Of a stretch of DNA of 13,952 nucleotides, positions 6,407 through 13,926 are shown piece after piece; the first letter of the stretch is position 1; the number at the start of each line of letters is the position of its first letter. The notes beneath the pieces were generated by a model. That model did no database searches and was not told where the DNA came from. It saw only the letters and a list, made by a program, of their open reading frames with translations. Origin of the DNA: Candidatus Bathyarchaeota archaeon (GTDB lineage Archaea; Thermoproteota; Bathyarchaeia; Bathyarchaeales; Bathyarchaeaceae). Location of the stretch: contig CP070709.1 of the NCBI GenBank assembly GCA_020350305.1, forward strand, positions 731,567-745,518, written 5' to 3'. Made by a program: the position numbers and the translations under genes.

Positions 6407-8068
6407 GTGGTGACATTATTGAGGAAAACCGTAAAATGCATAACGGGTCCTGAGCTGCATTGCAAAAATTGGCAAATTGAAGGCATCCTCCGCATGTTGC
6501 ACAATGTGGTTGACCCTGAAGTTGCCAAAGACCCCGAGCATCTCATCGTTTACGGCGGCACAGGAAAGGCTGCCAGAAACTGGGAATACTTCGACAAAAT
6601 AGTTGAAACCCTTGAAGAACTGGAAACTGACGAAACGCTTTTGATTCAAAGCGGAAAGCCTGTGGCGGTGTTCAAGACACACGAGTGGGCTCCACGGGTG
6701 CTAATCGTCAACAGCATGCTTGTGCCGAAGTGGGCGACGTGGGACTACTTCTACGAGTTGGAACAGGAGGGCCTAATCATGTATGGACAGATGACTGCTG
6801 GCTCGTGGGCGTACATCGGAACGCAAGGTATATTGCAGGGCACCTATGAAACGTTGGCGGCTGTGGCAAAAGAACACTTCAAAGGCAACCTGAAAGGAAA
6901 GCTTGTGATGACCGCTGGACTGGGCGAGATGGGTGGAGCGCAGCCATTAGCTGTGACGATGAATGACGGCGTCGCTCTGGTCGTTGAAATCGACAAAAAG
7001 ATGATCGAGAAGAGACTGAAGTACGGATACCTTCAAACATGGACTGATGACCTAAACGACGCAATCGACATAGCACAACAAGCAAGAGAGGAAAAAGTGC
7101 CGAAGAGCGTTGGACTGCTCGGAAACGCCTCTGAGGTTCATCCAGAACTCGCGAAAAGAGGAATAATTCCAGACGTTTTGACCGATCAGACGGCTGCGCA
7201 TGATCCCCTTAACGGGTACTATCCCGCTGGACTTTCTGTGGAAGAAGCAGATGCACTTCGCGATTCGAATCCTAAAGATTACATCGCTAAGGCCAAGAAA
7301 AGCATTTATGTTCAAGTACAAGCCATGGTTGAAATGATGAAGAAAGGAGCCGTCACATTTGAATACGGCAACAACATACGACAGCAAGCCTACGACCACG
7401 GGCTCAAGGAAGCATTCGCCTTTCCCGGCTTTGTGCGAAGATACATCAGACCTATGTTTTGTGAGGGACGAGGACCCTTCCGATGGGCCTCTCTCATCGG
7501 CGACCCCGAAGACATCTACAAGCTTGACGATGTTATTCTGAAAGAATTCTCTTATAACGAGGAGCTCTGTCGCTGGATCAGAAAGGCGAAGGAACAAGTC
7601 AAGTTTCAAGGCCTTCCCGCTCGAGTTTGCTGGCTTGGCTTCGGTGAGAGAGCTAGGTTTGGAAGAATCATGAACGATATGGTTCGAAAAGGGGAGCTTT
7701 CAGGTCCTATATGGATTGGGCGAGACCATTTAGACGGGGGAAGCGTGGCTTCGCCGAACCGTGAGACCGAGGGCATGCGAGATGGAAGCGATGCAATTGC
7801 AGATTGGCCTATCTTGAACGCTCTTCTCAACGCTGTAGCTGGTGCCACCTGGGTTTCTGTACATCATGGTGGAGGAGTGGGAATCGGCTACAGTATCCAT
7901 GCTGGAATGTGCCTCGTAGCCGACGGAACCAAAGAAGCCGAGAAACGACTTGTCACCGTGTTAACTACAGACCCTGGAACGGCCATTGTCCGACATGTTG
8001 ACGCGGGTTACGAAAAAGCCATAAAGATAGCGAAAGAGAAGAAAATTAGAATACCGATGTCAAATTGA
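6407..8068 (+). CDS. hutU: Urocanate hydratase (urocanase)
   Basis: Urocanase uses tightly bound NAD as an electrophile to hydrate urocanate to imidazolonepropionate. The 553-residue protein has the family opening [27 protein letters not shown], the NAD-binding [15 protein letters not shown] (171-185) and the signature [15 protein letters not shown], where Cys352 corresponds to the active-site-loop cysteine of bacterial urocanases. [18 protein letters not shown] and [11 protein letters not shown] are also intact. The start is uncertain: GTG 6407, GTG 6410 and TTG 6419 are all possible, and none has a good ribosome-binding site. A TATA-like site at 6372-6380 would give a leaderless transcript from about 6405, which favours GTG 6407. 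It follows hutI by 34 bases. A DUF3795-like gene comes next before hutH. Length is normal. Confidence 0.95.
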   Translation: MVTLLRKTVKCITGPELHCKNWQIEGILRMLHNVVDPEVAKDPEHLIVYGGTGKAARNWEYFDKIVETLEELETDETLLIQSGKPVAVFKTHEWAPRVLIVNSMLVPKWATWDYFYELEQEGLIMYGQMTAGSWAYIGTQGILQGTYETLAAVAKEHFKGNLKGKLVMTAGLGEMGGAQPLAVTMNDGVALVVEIDKKMIEKRLKYGYLQTWTDDLNDAIDIAQQAREEKVPKSVGLLGNASEVHPELAKRGIIPDVLTDQTAAHDPLNGYYPAGLSVEEADALRDSNPKDYIAKAKKSIYVQVQAMVEMMKKGAVTFEYGNNIRQQAYDHGLKEAFAFPGFVRRYIRPMFCEGRGPFRWASLIGDPEDIYKLDDVILKEFSYNEELCRWIRKAKEQVKFQGLPARVCWLGFGERARFGRIMNDMVRKGELSGPIWIGRDHLDGGSVASPNRETEGMRDGSDAIADWPILNALLNAVAGATWVSVHHGGGVGIGYSIHAGMCLVADGTKEAEKRLVTVLTTDPGTAIVRHVDAGYEKAIKIAKEKKIRIPMSN

Positions 8069-8083
8069 TGATTTTCTTGGTAG

Positions 8084-8092
8084 GTTTTATCG
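8084..8092 (+). promoter_or_regulatory. Candidate TATA box for the DUF3795-like gene
   Basis: GTTTTATCG lies 25-33 bases before GTG 8117, a spacing that fits leaderless transcription of the small Cys-rich gene. No ribosome-binding site is visible between the two, which agrees with this. Called by eye. Confidence 0.3.
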
Positions 8093-8116
8093 CTGACTGA
8101 AAATACGCTCCAGCTC

Positions 8117-8557
8117 GTGGGGTATTGTGGGCTTTATTGCGGTTTGTGTGCCCACAGAAACAGAATTCCACAACGTGCAAAGCTATTGTGGGAAACGCTT
8201 CATGAAGAGGGCATGGACTCGTGGTTCAAGTACTATCCCCCGATGAAAGGTACTTTCCCAACGTTCTGGAAGTTCCCTGACAGCTTGATGAAAATGGATT
8301 ACACATGCAGAACTGGCGGAGGTCCTCCAGATTGTAAGATAAGAATATGTGCTAAGGAGAAGGGAGTAGACGCGTGTCCTTTTTGTGCAGAACATCCTTG
8401 TGGCCTAATTGAAAGCCTCGCCGAACACTATGGCATGGTTATTCAGGATGGAAAGAGATTGCAGAAGATAGGACCGAAAGCATGGGTTAGAGAACAAGAG
8501 GTAAGAGCCAAACGCGGAGTAGTGTACGCGGACACTCGTGTACCTTGGAGGAAATAA
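8117..8557 (+). CDS. Cys-rich DUF3795-like protein between hutU and hutH
   Basis: The 146-residue protein opens with GYCGLYCGLC (Cys4, Cys8, Cys11), a pattern I associate with the DUF3795 family, which has no agreed function. Further cysteines lie at 64, 73, 78, 87, 90 and 95 (TCRTGGGPPDCKIRIC and CPFCAEHPC), so nine cysteines fall in two groups that could hold zinc or an iron-sulfur cluster. There is no signal peptide or membrane segment. The only start in frame after the upstream stop is GTG 8117; no ribosome-binding site precedes it and a TATA-like box lies 25-33 bases upstream, so the message may be leaderless. It begins 48 bases after hutU and ends 74 bases before hutH on the same strand. 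That position suggests, but does not prove, a link with histidine use, for instance in sensing or metal handling. Confidence 0.75.
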   Translation: MGYCGLYCGLCAHRNRIPQRAKLLWETLHEEGMDSWFKYYPPMKGTFPTFWKFPDSLMKMDYTCRTGGGPPDCKIRICAKEKGVDACPFCAEHPCGLIESLAEHYGMVIQDGKRLQKIGPKAWVREQEVRAKRGVVYADTRVPWRK

Positions 8558-8631
8558 ACCTAAAACTCATTTCCTCGTAACACCCTTGATGATTGGACAC
8601 TTTGAGTTTAAAGGAAATGGAGGAGAAAACT

Positions 8632-10194
8632 TTGAGGAAGGTGGCTATTGATGGAGAAACCCTAACGATTGAAGATGTGGTTGCAGTAGCGCGTGATGAT
8701 GCTGAAGTGGAGATTCCACAGAAGACACGAAAGAAAGTCACAAGATGTAGGCAGATTCTTGAGGAATTCGTGAAAGAGAAGAAGGTTGTTTATGGCGTTA
8801 CGACAGGATTTGGAGCCTTGGGCTGTGTAAAAATCCCCACAGAGAACATTAAAGAACTACAGGTCAACCTAATTAGAAGCCATGCTGCAGGTGTTGGAAA
8901 ACCATTGGATAGAGATGTAACACGGGCACTAATGCTGTTGCGGGCCAACACCTTGGCAAAGGGAAATTCTGGAATCAAGTTAGAAACATTAGGGACACTG
9001 GTTCATATGATAAACAAGGGAGTGCATCCGTTGATTCCGGAAAAAGGGTCTGTGGGTGCCAGTGGTGACCTCTCTCCGTTAGCGCACATGACATTGGTGA
9101 TGATGGGTGAAGGTGAAACTGAGTACAAGGGAAAGAGAGTGGAGGGAAGAGAGGCGATGGAGAAAGCTGGAATCAGCCCTGTTGAACTCGACTCCAAGGA
9201 GGGAATAGCCCTAATCAACGGTGCTCAAATGATGACGGCGATTGGAGCGCTAGCAGTTTGTGATAGCGAAACGTTGATTAGAACAGCTGAAATCGCCACT
9301 TCGATGAGTCTCGAAGCCTTAAGTGGAATATCGGATGCGTTCGACGAAAAAATCCATCATGTAAGACCTCATCCTGGTCAAGCTGAGAGCGCCCAAAACA
9401 TACGATTGTTGACGACAGGGAGCAAGATGATCCAGTCAAGTAATGAAGCGATGATGAAAATGAAAAATAGGTCCCCTCAGGATCCCTATTGCTTGAGATG
9501 TACCCCGCAAGTTCTGGGTGCAGCGAGAGACGCGATCGCTTATGCAAGAAAAATAATTGAAATAGAAATAAACTCTGCTACAGACAACCCCTTAATCTTT
9601 CCTGATGACAAAGAGTGTTTATCCGGCGGGAACTTCCATGGACAACCGATAGCCGTTGCAATGGACCTACTGGGGATAGCGCTTGCCGTAGTCGGCAACA
9701 TCTCTGAGAGAAGAGTGGCGAGGCTTATTGATGAAAACTTAAGCGAAGGATTGCCCGCCTTTCTGATATCGAGAGAAGTTGAAAAAGGAATACACAGCGG
9801 TTACATGTCAGCCCAATTGACTGCTGCTTCATTAGCTTCAGAAAACAAAGCTTTGGCGCATCCGGCGAGTGTTGACTCGATACCCACATCAGCAAATTTT
9901 GAAGATTTTGTAAGTATGGGAACCATTGCTGCGAGAAAAGCTGTGGAAATCCTCAGAAACGTAGAGTACATAGTGGCTACTGAACTGCTGTGCGCGGCGC
10001 AGGGCATAGATTTTCGAGGTTCAGACAAGCTTGGAAAAGGAACAAAAACAGCTTATTCGGTGATAAGAAAAAGAGTGTCCATGTTAAAAGAAGACAGAGT
10101 ACCATCCAGAGATATAGAAACAGTGGTTGAACTAGTTCGAAACGGAGAGCTTACAAAGGCTGTAGAGGCAATGATTACGCAGAAGAAGTTGTAG
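8632..10194 (+). CDS. hutH: Histidine ammonia-lyase
   Basis: HutH removes ammonia from L-histidine to give urocanate, the entry step of the pathway. The MIO electrophile forms from the Ala-Ser-Gly triad in GSVGASGDLSPLAH; in the form called here these are residues 143-145, one more than 142-144 in the Pseudomonas putida enzyme. The tyrosine of YGVTTGFG falls at residue 54 (Tyr53 there). NSGIK, INGAQMM, QDPYCLRC.PQVLG, SATDNPL and GGNFHGQP also match. I chose TTG 8632 (520 residues) because GGAGGAG precedes it by six bases and because the numbering agrees with the family. The open frame runs up to TTG 8593; ATG 8617 is the other candidate. It is the last gene of the cluster and converges on htpX with 19 bases between stops. 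The protein could in principle be another aromatic amino acid lyase, but the hut neighbours favour histidine. Confidence 0.94.
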   Translation: MRKVAIDGETLTIEDVVAVARDDAEVEIPQKTRKKVTRCRQILEEFVKEKKVVYGVTTGFGALGCVKIPTENIKELQVNLIRSHAAGVGKPLDRDVTRALMLLRANTLAKGNSGIKLETLGTLVHMINKGVHPLIPEKGSVGASGDLSPLAHMTLVMMGEGETEYKGKRVEGREAMEKAGISPVELDSKEGIALINGAQMMTAIGALAVCDSETLIRTAEIATSMSLEALSGISDAFDEKIHHVRPHPGQAESAQNIRLLTTGSKMIQSSNEAMMKMKNRSPQDPYCLRCTPQVLGAARDAIAYARKIIEIEINSATDNPLIFPDDKECLSGGNFHGQPIAVAMDLLGIALAVVGNISERRVARLIDENLSEGLPAFLISREVEKGIHSGYMSAQLTAASLASENKALAHPASVDSIPTSANFEDFVSMGTIAARKAVEILRNVEYIVATELLCAAQGIDFRGSDKLGKGTKTAYSVIRKRVSMLKEDRVPSRDIETVVELVRNGELTKAVEAMITQKKL

Positions 10195-10213
10195 ACTCGA
10201 GAACAATTAACGA

Positions 10214-11173
10214 TTATGCTAGTTCTTGAAGTGCCTTCAGGCGTTTAACTATGTTAGGGTGAGTGGAAAAGAACTCCATTACCCTGTCCAACGTTGTTAT
10301 TTCTCTTCTAAGAACATCCTCAACAAGCTTTCGATCAGTGGAGTACACTCCCACCTGTCTTATAGAAGTTGCATCTAACTCTGCGCGATCAGGATCGGTT
10401 ATGAAGAGGCTTTTAAACGAGCTGGAACCGCTGGCACCTCGACGATGTTTTTTCATCCTTCTAGCTGAATGTACGATTTTTGCTAGGCCTTCAGAAAGCT
10501 TGCGGGGACCATCTTCAACTATCATAGCGCTGTGGCGATCAGCGTAGTATTCACGTAAGCGACTTAAGTAGAGGGTGAACAAAGTGAGAATCCAGTAGAG
10601 AATGATGCTTGCAAGGCCTATGACTGCAGCTCCACCACTCCTTTCACCCCTACCTGTTCTAGAGGAAAAAAGCATAGAGAGGCCAATGGCATAAAACAAT
10701 GCAGGTAGAAGTGAGACAAACATCATCACCTGAACATCCTTGTGCTTCAGATGCCCTAGCTCGTGGCCGATCACCGCTTCCGCTTCTTCCGCCTCCAACG
10801 TTTCCAAAAGCCCCTTTGTAACCGCCACCCTAGTTCCGGTGATGGGTGAGCCGTAGGCGAAGGCGTTGGGTAACGGAATTTTGGCCAGCATAACTCTTGG
10901 CATTTTGATGCCGCTCTTTTTACTTAACCTCTCTACCGTCTCGTACAATTCGGGATTATCTGATCTTGACACTTCTTTCACTCGATACATGGCATCTATG
11001 AGATATGGAGCAAACAGCCATTGACCGATGTTGAATGCCACGATGATGAAGGGTAACAACATGAAGCTAATGTCGGTCATGTAAAGGATACCCGCAAAAA
11101 AGAGTGTGGACAGTCCGATGATGATGGATAACGTTCCGAACATAGAGAATCGGAGCTTCCACAAGCTACTCAT
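10214..11173 (-). CDS. htpX: Membrane zinc metalloprotease HtpX (M48 family)
   Basis: HtpX degrades damaged membrane proteins from the cytoplasmic face. The 319-residue sequence has two N-terminal membrane segments (about 12-31 and 35-55), the zinc motif HELGH at 137-141, two further hydrophobic segments (about 150-170 and 183-205) and REYYADRHS with Glu208 as the likely third zinc ligand. PLPNAFAYGSP and TKGLLETL before HELGH are typical of the family, and the C-terminus ends with FFSTHPNIVKRLKAL, the usual STHP motif. The start is ATG 11173, with AGGTTG before it. A TATA-like box at 11207-11216 suggests a short leader. It is transcribed toward hutH and follows the FAU-1 homologue by 77 bases on the same strand. 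All catalytic residues are present. Confidence 0.93.
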   Translation of the reverse strand: MSSLWKLRFSMFGTLSIIIGLSTLFFAGILYMTDISFMLLPFIIVAFNIGQWLFAPYLIDAMYRVKEVSRSDNPELYETVERLSKKSGIKMPRVMLAKIPLPNAFAYGSPITGTRVAVTKGLLETLEAEEAEAVIGHELGHLKHKDVQVMMFVSLLPALFYAIGLSMLFSSRTGRGERSGGAAVIGLASIILYWILTLFTLYLSRLREYYADRHSAMIVEDGPRKLSEGLAKIVHSARRMKKHRRGASGSSSFKSLFITDPDRAELDATSIRQVGVYSTDRKLVEDVLRREITTLDRVMEFFSTHPNIVKRLKALQELA

Positions 11174-11206
11174 GAATTCAACCTAAAAAACGTGGAAGTA
11201 AAGAGA

Positions 11207-11216
11207 CTTATATTGT
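11207..11216 (-). promoter_or_regulatory. Candidate TATA box for htpX
   Basis: The minus strand reads ACAATATAAG, 34-43 bases before the htpX ATG. Transcription would begin near 11186, leaving a leader of about a dozen bases. It indicates that htpX can be expressed apart from the FAU-1 gene upstream. Confidence 0.4.
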
Positions 11217-11250
11217 TTACTATTCGTTCTCTCAATCTCCAAGCATTTGT

Positions 11251-12267
11251 CTAGTTGAACAAATTTTCTTTCACAAGTTCTCGCAGTTTCCTCCTAACGT
11301 TTTTGATTAATTTCTGCGTGATCAGACCTTCTGTAGCTGCGTCTTCAAGCTTTTTCTCATCTAGCACCCTAACCCGACCGTTCGGCCAAACGCAAACGTC
11401 CACTTCCAAGTCCACGTAGCGAATCCCGTATGGGTACAGTTCTATCGGCGTGTTTAGGTTGATGTAAGCTCCTTTGTATCGTCCGCCTTTCGAAAAATAT
11501 TTGGTTTTGTAATGCCATTCTCCAAGTTTGACTTCGGTGACAGCGTAGTCATCTGGCGCCTTGCGTGTCTTAAGACCGTCGTATACTCCTGTGTTTCTGA
11601 AAACTCGGCTGAGCTGAATAAGCGATTTGTTGTAGTTGAATGCGTCAATCGAGGCTTTTCCGAGGTTGAAGACTTGTCCGTCTAGTTTTGCGTGTTCTAT
11701 ATCTATTAAGGAACCCACTCGCGGATAGTTTGCTTCAATAGTTTGTTTGAAAAGATGTTCCACATCTACACGTGAACAACCCTTTTCGAACATCTTCTCA
11801 GCCATATCGAGCGCTGATGAAACTCCTTCTCCGCAGGCCTTGTAGTAATGATGACCGTCTAGCGTCCTGGCAACGGCGCTTCGTAGCTCATCGAGTTTCT
11901 TCTTTGACAAAGTCGGAAACTCCACATCAATCGTGGATTCTCCTTCTTTCACAAGGTTGATTCTTTTGCCTATTGATGTGCCAGCCAGCGGATGCAGAGC
12001 CGAGGACCTCCATTCCCTGACAACAACGTCGACAAGGCTGGACTGCAAGATGGACTTGAAGGTACTGGCAAACTCAGCTTTTCCGCGGGCCTGAACCCCT
12101 TGCAGATCAGGTCGATCGTAAACTTCGAGATTAGGTGTCTCATCAAGTTCTTCTAATCTGAACCTTTCTTTCATGGTGGGTGATGGTTGAACTATGGTGA
12201 AGTCGTGGTCGCGAAGAAGCTTTGTTAAGGCGGTTGAGTAGATGCCTCGAACCCGAGCTTTAGCCAA
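11251..12267 (-). CDS. FAU-1-like RNA-binding protein / probable ribonuclease with DUF402 domain (short form)
   Basis: FAU-1 of Pyrococcus binds AU-rich RNA and has been reported to have RNase activity relevant to 5S rRNA. Here the N-terminus ARVRGIYSTALTKLL...FTIVQPSP matches the RNase E/G-like start of that family. The C-terminal part is DUF402-like: YVDLEVDV (284-291) and VLDEKKLEDA (301-310) carry the conserved acidic residues, followed by a Lys/Arg-rich helix. The protein is 338 residues, shorter than my recollection of about 470 for Pyrococcus FAU-1, and I see no S1-type beta-barrel between the halves. I chose TTG at 12265-12267, with GGAGG ten bases before it; the frame continues to TTG 12348, but that would overlap rtcA by 62 bases. 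It starts 19 bases after the rtcA stop, so the two probably form an RNA-processing operon. Confidence 0.83.
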   Translation of the reverse strand: MAKARVRGIYSTALTKLLRDHDFTIVQPSPTMKERFRLEELDETPNLEVYDRPDLQGVQARGKAEFASTFKSILQSSLVDVVVREWRSSALHPLAGTSIGKRINLVKEGESTIDVEFPTLSKKKLDELRSAVARTLDGHHYYKACGEGVSSALDMAEKMFEKGCSRVDVEHLFKQTIEANYPRVGSLIDIEHAKLDGQVFNLGKASIDAFNYNKSLIQLSRVFRNTGVYDGLKTRKAPDDYAVTEVKLGEWHYKTKYFSKGGRYKGAYINLNTPIELYPYGIRYVDLEVDVCVWPNGRVRVLDEKKLEDAATEGLITQKLIKNVRRKLRELVKENLFN

Positions 12268-12286
12268 CGAGTGGAAGCCTCCTTCT

Positions 12287-13327
12287 TTACGACTCTTTTT
12301 TCTCGATTCGATAGAGATTCTTTGTCTTCGAAACTCGAAATTTCGCACCTAGGATTTTTTGGGTGAGCCATATGTTTGTGTCTAGATGTTCGGTTATGGT
12401 TCGGGTTAGATAAGTTGATTTTTCATCAGGAAGCGCAACATATGGAACTAGCATGTCTGCTAAGTGTGCGTCCACTGTTGGTTGAGGTTTGATTTCTTTG
12501 AGGAGGTTTTCAGCGGCTTCTTGTCCCACAACTTCGCTGGATTTGCGAAGTTCGCCGATAGCATCTCCTCCCAGTAGTGCGCCTGTGCTGGTTTTCGCCC
12601 ACAACACGAGGGAGCTGCCTTTCTGAAGGGGGTTAGACGTGTCGTTGATCACTTGAATTTTTGCTTCGTGACCATGAGCTGCAATATATTTATTGGCTGA
12701 GTTGGCTTGGCGTTCTGCGACTCTTCGGTCTGCCAAGAAGGTGCATACCGAGATGCCGCGCAATTGCTCTATGGTTCCAAATTCTTCGAGACACACAGGA
12801 CTGAGTTTCTGACACGGCTGAACTTCCAAGGTGACTTCTCCCATGCCTTTTGGGTAGTAACCATACTTGTGGATGGTGAGAGAAGCGTTCAGATTCATTT
12901 GTTTCAGCATTCGAAGAAGTACGTGGTTTAGGTAGTTTATGGTGGGTGCGTGGCGAACGTCGGTTCCACCTTTGACAACGTGTACGCACACAGAGTGTTT
13001 AGCAAAAGCGCAGATAGGCAGAATAGTTAGCAATAACATTGGGATGCTGCCAGCGGTTCCTATTTCGGCTTGTATGTCGCCGCTTATGATTTTTTGGGGC
13101 GTGAACCAGAGTTCGCGAGAACCCAGCGTGGCGCCTTCAAGCTCCGCGTTGCAGAGTTTTGCGGCGGTGAGTACGGCTTCTAGGTGTTGTGGTCTTAGGC
13201 CGGGGTGTGTGCGTTTTTGGCGGATGTTGTAGATGTGTAGCGGCTGGTTTAGGATGGTGGCTAGGGCGATGGATAGGCGTAGTATGGTGCCGCTTCCGCT
13301 TTTTTTGCTTCCGTCGATCTCTAGCAT
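12287..13327 (-). CDS. rtcA: RNA 3'-terminal phosphate cyclase homologue with an altered N-terminal motif
   Basis: RtcA uses ATP to convert an RNA 3'-phosphate into a 2',3'-cyclic phosphate through an enzyme-AMP intermediate on histidine. The 346-residue protein has HPGLRPQHLEAV (41-52), IGTAGS (89-94), KGGTDVRHAPTINYL (119-133), YYPKGMGEV, LGGDAIGELRKSSEVVGQEA and PTVDAHLADMLVPYVAL (283-299). His314 in TEHLDTNIW aligns with the AMP-accepting His309 of the Escherichia coli enzyme. The usual N-terminal GEGGGQILR is replaced by KSGSGTILR: the Glu and Gln of the ATP/metal pocket become Ser10 and Thr14, while the Arg is kept (Arg17). The first G of the later GGGEV loop is kept but the second is Met. 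The start is ATG 13327 with GAGG seven bases before. It leads an operon with the FAU-1 gene. The fold is certain; cyclase activity is less so. Confidence 0.9.
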   Translation of the reverse strand: MLEIDGSKKSGSGTILRLSIALATILNQPLHIYNIRQKRTHPGLRPQHLEAVLTAAKLCNAELEGATLGSRELWFTPQKIISGDIQAEIGTAGSIPMLLLTILPICAFAKHSVCVHVVKGGTDVRHAPTINYLNHVLLRMLKQMNLNASLTIHKYGYYPKGMGEVTLEVQPCQKLSPVCLEEFGTIEQLRGISVCTFLADRRVAERQANSANKYIAAHGHEAKIQVINDTSNPLQKGSSLVLWAKTSTGALLGGDAIGELRKSSEVVGQEAAENLLKEIKPQPTVDAHLADMLVPYVALPDEKSTYLTRTITEHLDTNIWLTQKILGAKFRVSKTKNLYRIEKKES

Positions 13328-13356
13328 GTTTGAGCCTCAATATGTCACTCTGTCTG

Positions 13357-13369
13357 GATTATTTTTATG
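13357..13369 (-). promoter_or_regulatory. Candidate TATA box for rtcA
   Basis: The minus strand reads CATAAAAATAATC, 30-42 bases before the rtcA ATG, so transcription would begin near 13335-13340 with almost no leader. The divergent gene at 13440 has its own AT-rich box at 13408-13417, so the two promoters sit side by side. Confidence 0.35.
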
Positions 13370-13407
13370 TAACAACGATGTTGCTAGGATAGAAATAAAT
13401 GAGGAAA

Positions 13408-13417
13408 CATATAAAAT
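13408..13417 (+). promoter_or_regulatory. Candidate TATA box for the uncharacterised gene at 13440
   Basis: CATATAAAAT is the best TATA match in the window. Its spacing would start transcription near 13436-13440, at or just before GTG 13440, implying a leaderless message. That conflicts with use of the GGAGG at 13428-13432, so one of the two signals may not be used; an upstream box near 13356-13367 could supply a longer leader. Confidence 0.4.
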
Positions 13418-13439
13418 AACTATGCGTGGAGGTTCGTCC

Positions 13440-13838
13440 GTGAGTGAAAAGAAGTTGAGTGAAGAAGAGCTGCTAGAAAGGATTGATGAGCTTATCAATG
13501 TTTTGAAGATGATTTCTCGTGACCTTGGTGAGGTTTCGAAGTCGCTTAAGACCGTGGCTGTTCCTAGTGCCCCAGAGGTTGCTGCTGCTCCTGCCACTCC
13601 TACGCCTGCTGGTGCTGTGGGCACACGTGGTGTTGAGGATGTCAAGATGATGTTTTCCAAGGATTTAGAAGACATGTTAACTTTTGAGGAGAAAGGAGAG
13701 TTCATTGTGGTTAAGCCACGCCAATATCTGGGCTCAGACAATTTTGGCAAAATTGCGTCCATAATCCGCGGAGTGGGTGGAGAATATATCAGTGCTGGGA
13801 AACAGTCGCATTTCAGAGTTCCAAAAGAAATGGCATGA
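13440..13838 (+). CDS. Uncharacterised coiled-coil protein with Ala/Pro linker and C-terminal module
   Basis: I do not recognise a named family. The 132-residue protein has three parts. Residues 3-38 form a probable coiled coil (LSEEELLERIDELINVLKMI). Residues 39-62 are a low-complexity Ala/Pro/Val linker (PSAPEVAAAPATPTPAGA). Residues 64-132 look folded: a short helix (VEDVKMMFSKDLEDML), then VVKPRQYLGSDNFGKIASII and a Gly-rich strand GGEYISAGKQSHFRVP. The basic, Gly-rich end could contact nucleic acid, but that is only a guess. The start is GTG 13440 with GGAGG seven bases before it; ATG 13422 is in frame and would add six residues. The gene diverges from rtcA with about 110 bases between. 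No membrane segment or signal peptide is seen. The coiled coil suggests that it forms a dimer or larger assembly. Confidence 0.8.
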   Translation: MSEKKLSEEELLERIDELINVLKMISRDLGEVSKSLKTVAVPSAPEVAAAPATPTPAGAVGTRGVEDVKMMFSKDLEDMLTFEEKGEFIVVKPRQYLGSDNFGKIASIIRGVGGEYISAGKQSHFRVPKEMA

Positions 13839-13926
13839 AACTCCGAACACTGACATACATGTGGGTTGGTGGCTCTAAGGCTTATGCCCGCTGTCTCAAA
13901 AACTGAATGTAATGGAGGCTGGATGT

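Noticed and set aside
7052..7609. 185-residue minus-strand frame inside hutU
   Set aside because: It mirrors the codons of hutU, which has intact urocanase motifs throughout this stretch.
10263..10547. Plus-strand open frame inside htpX
   Set aside because: Antisense to conserved HtpX sequence, with low-complexity Ser/Arg composition and no start signals.
13839..13926. Possible tRNA or small structured RNA after the coiled-coil gene
   Set aside because: No cloverleaf arms, T-loop or CCA pattern can be drawn, and the stretch is short.
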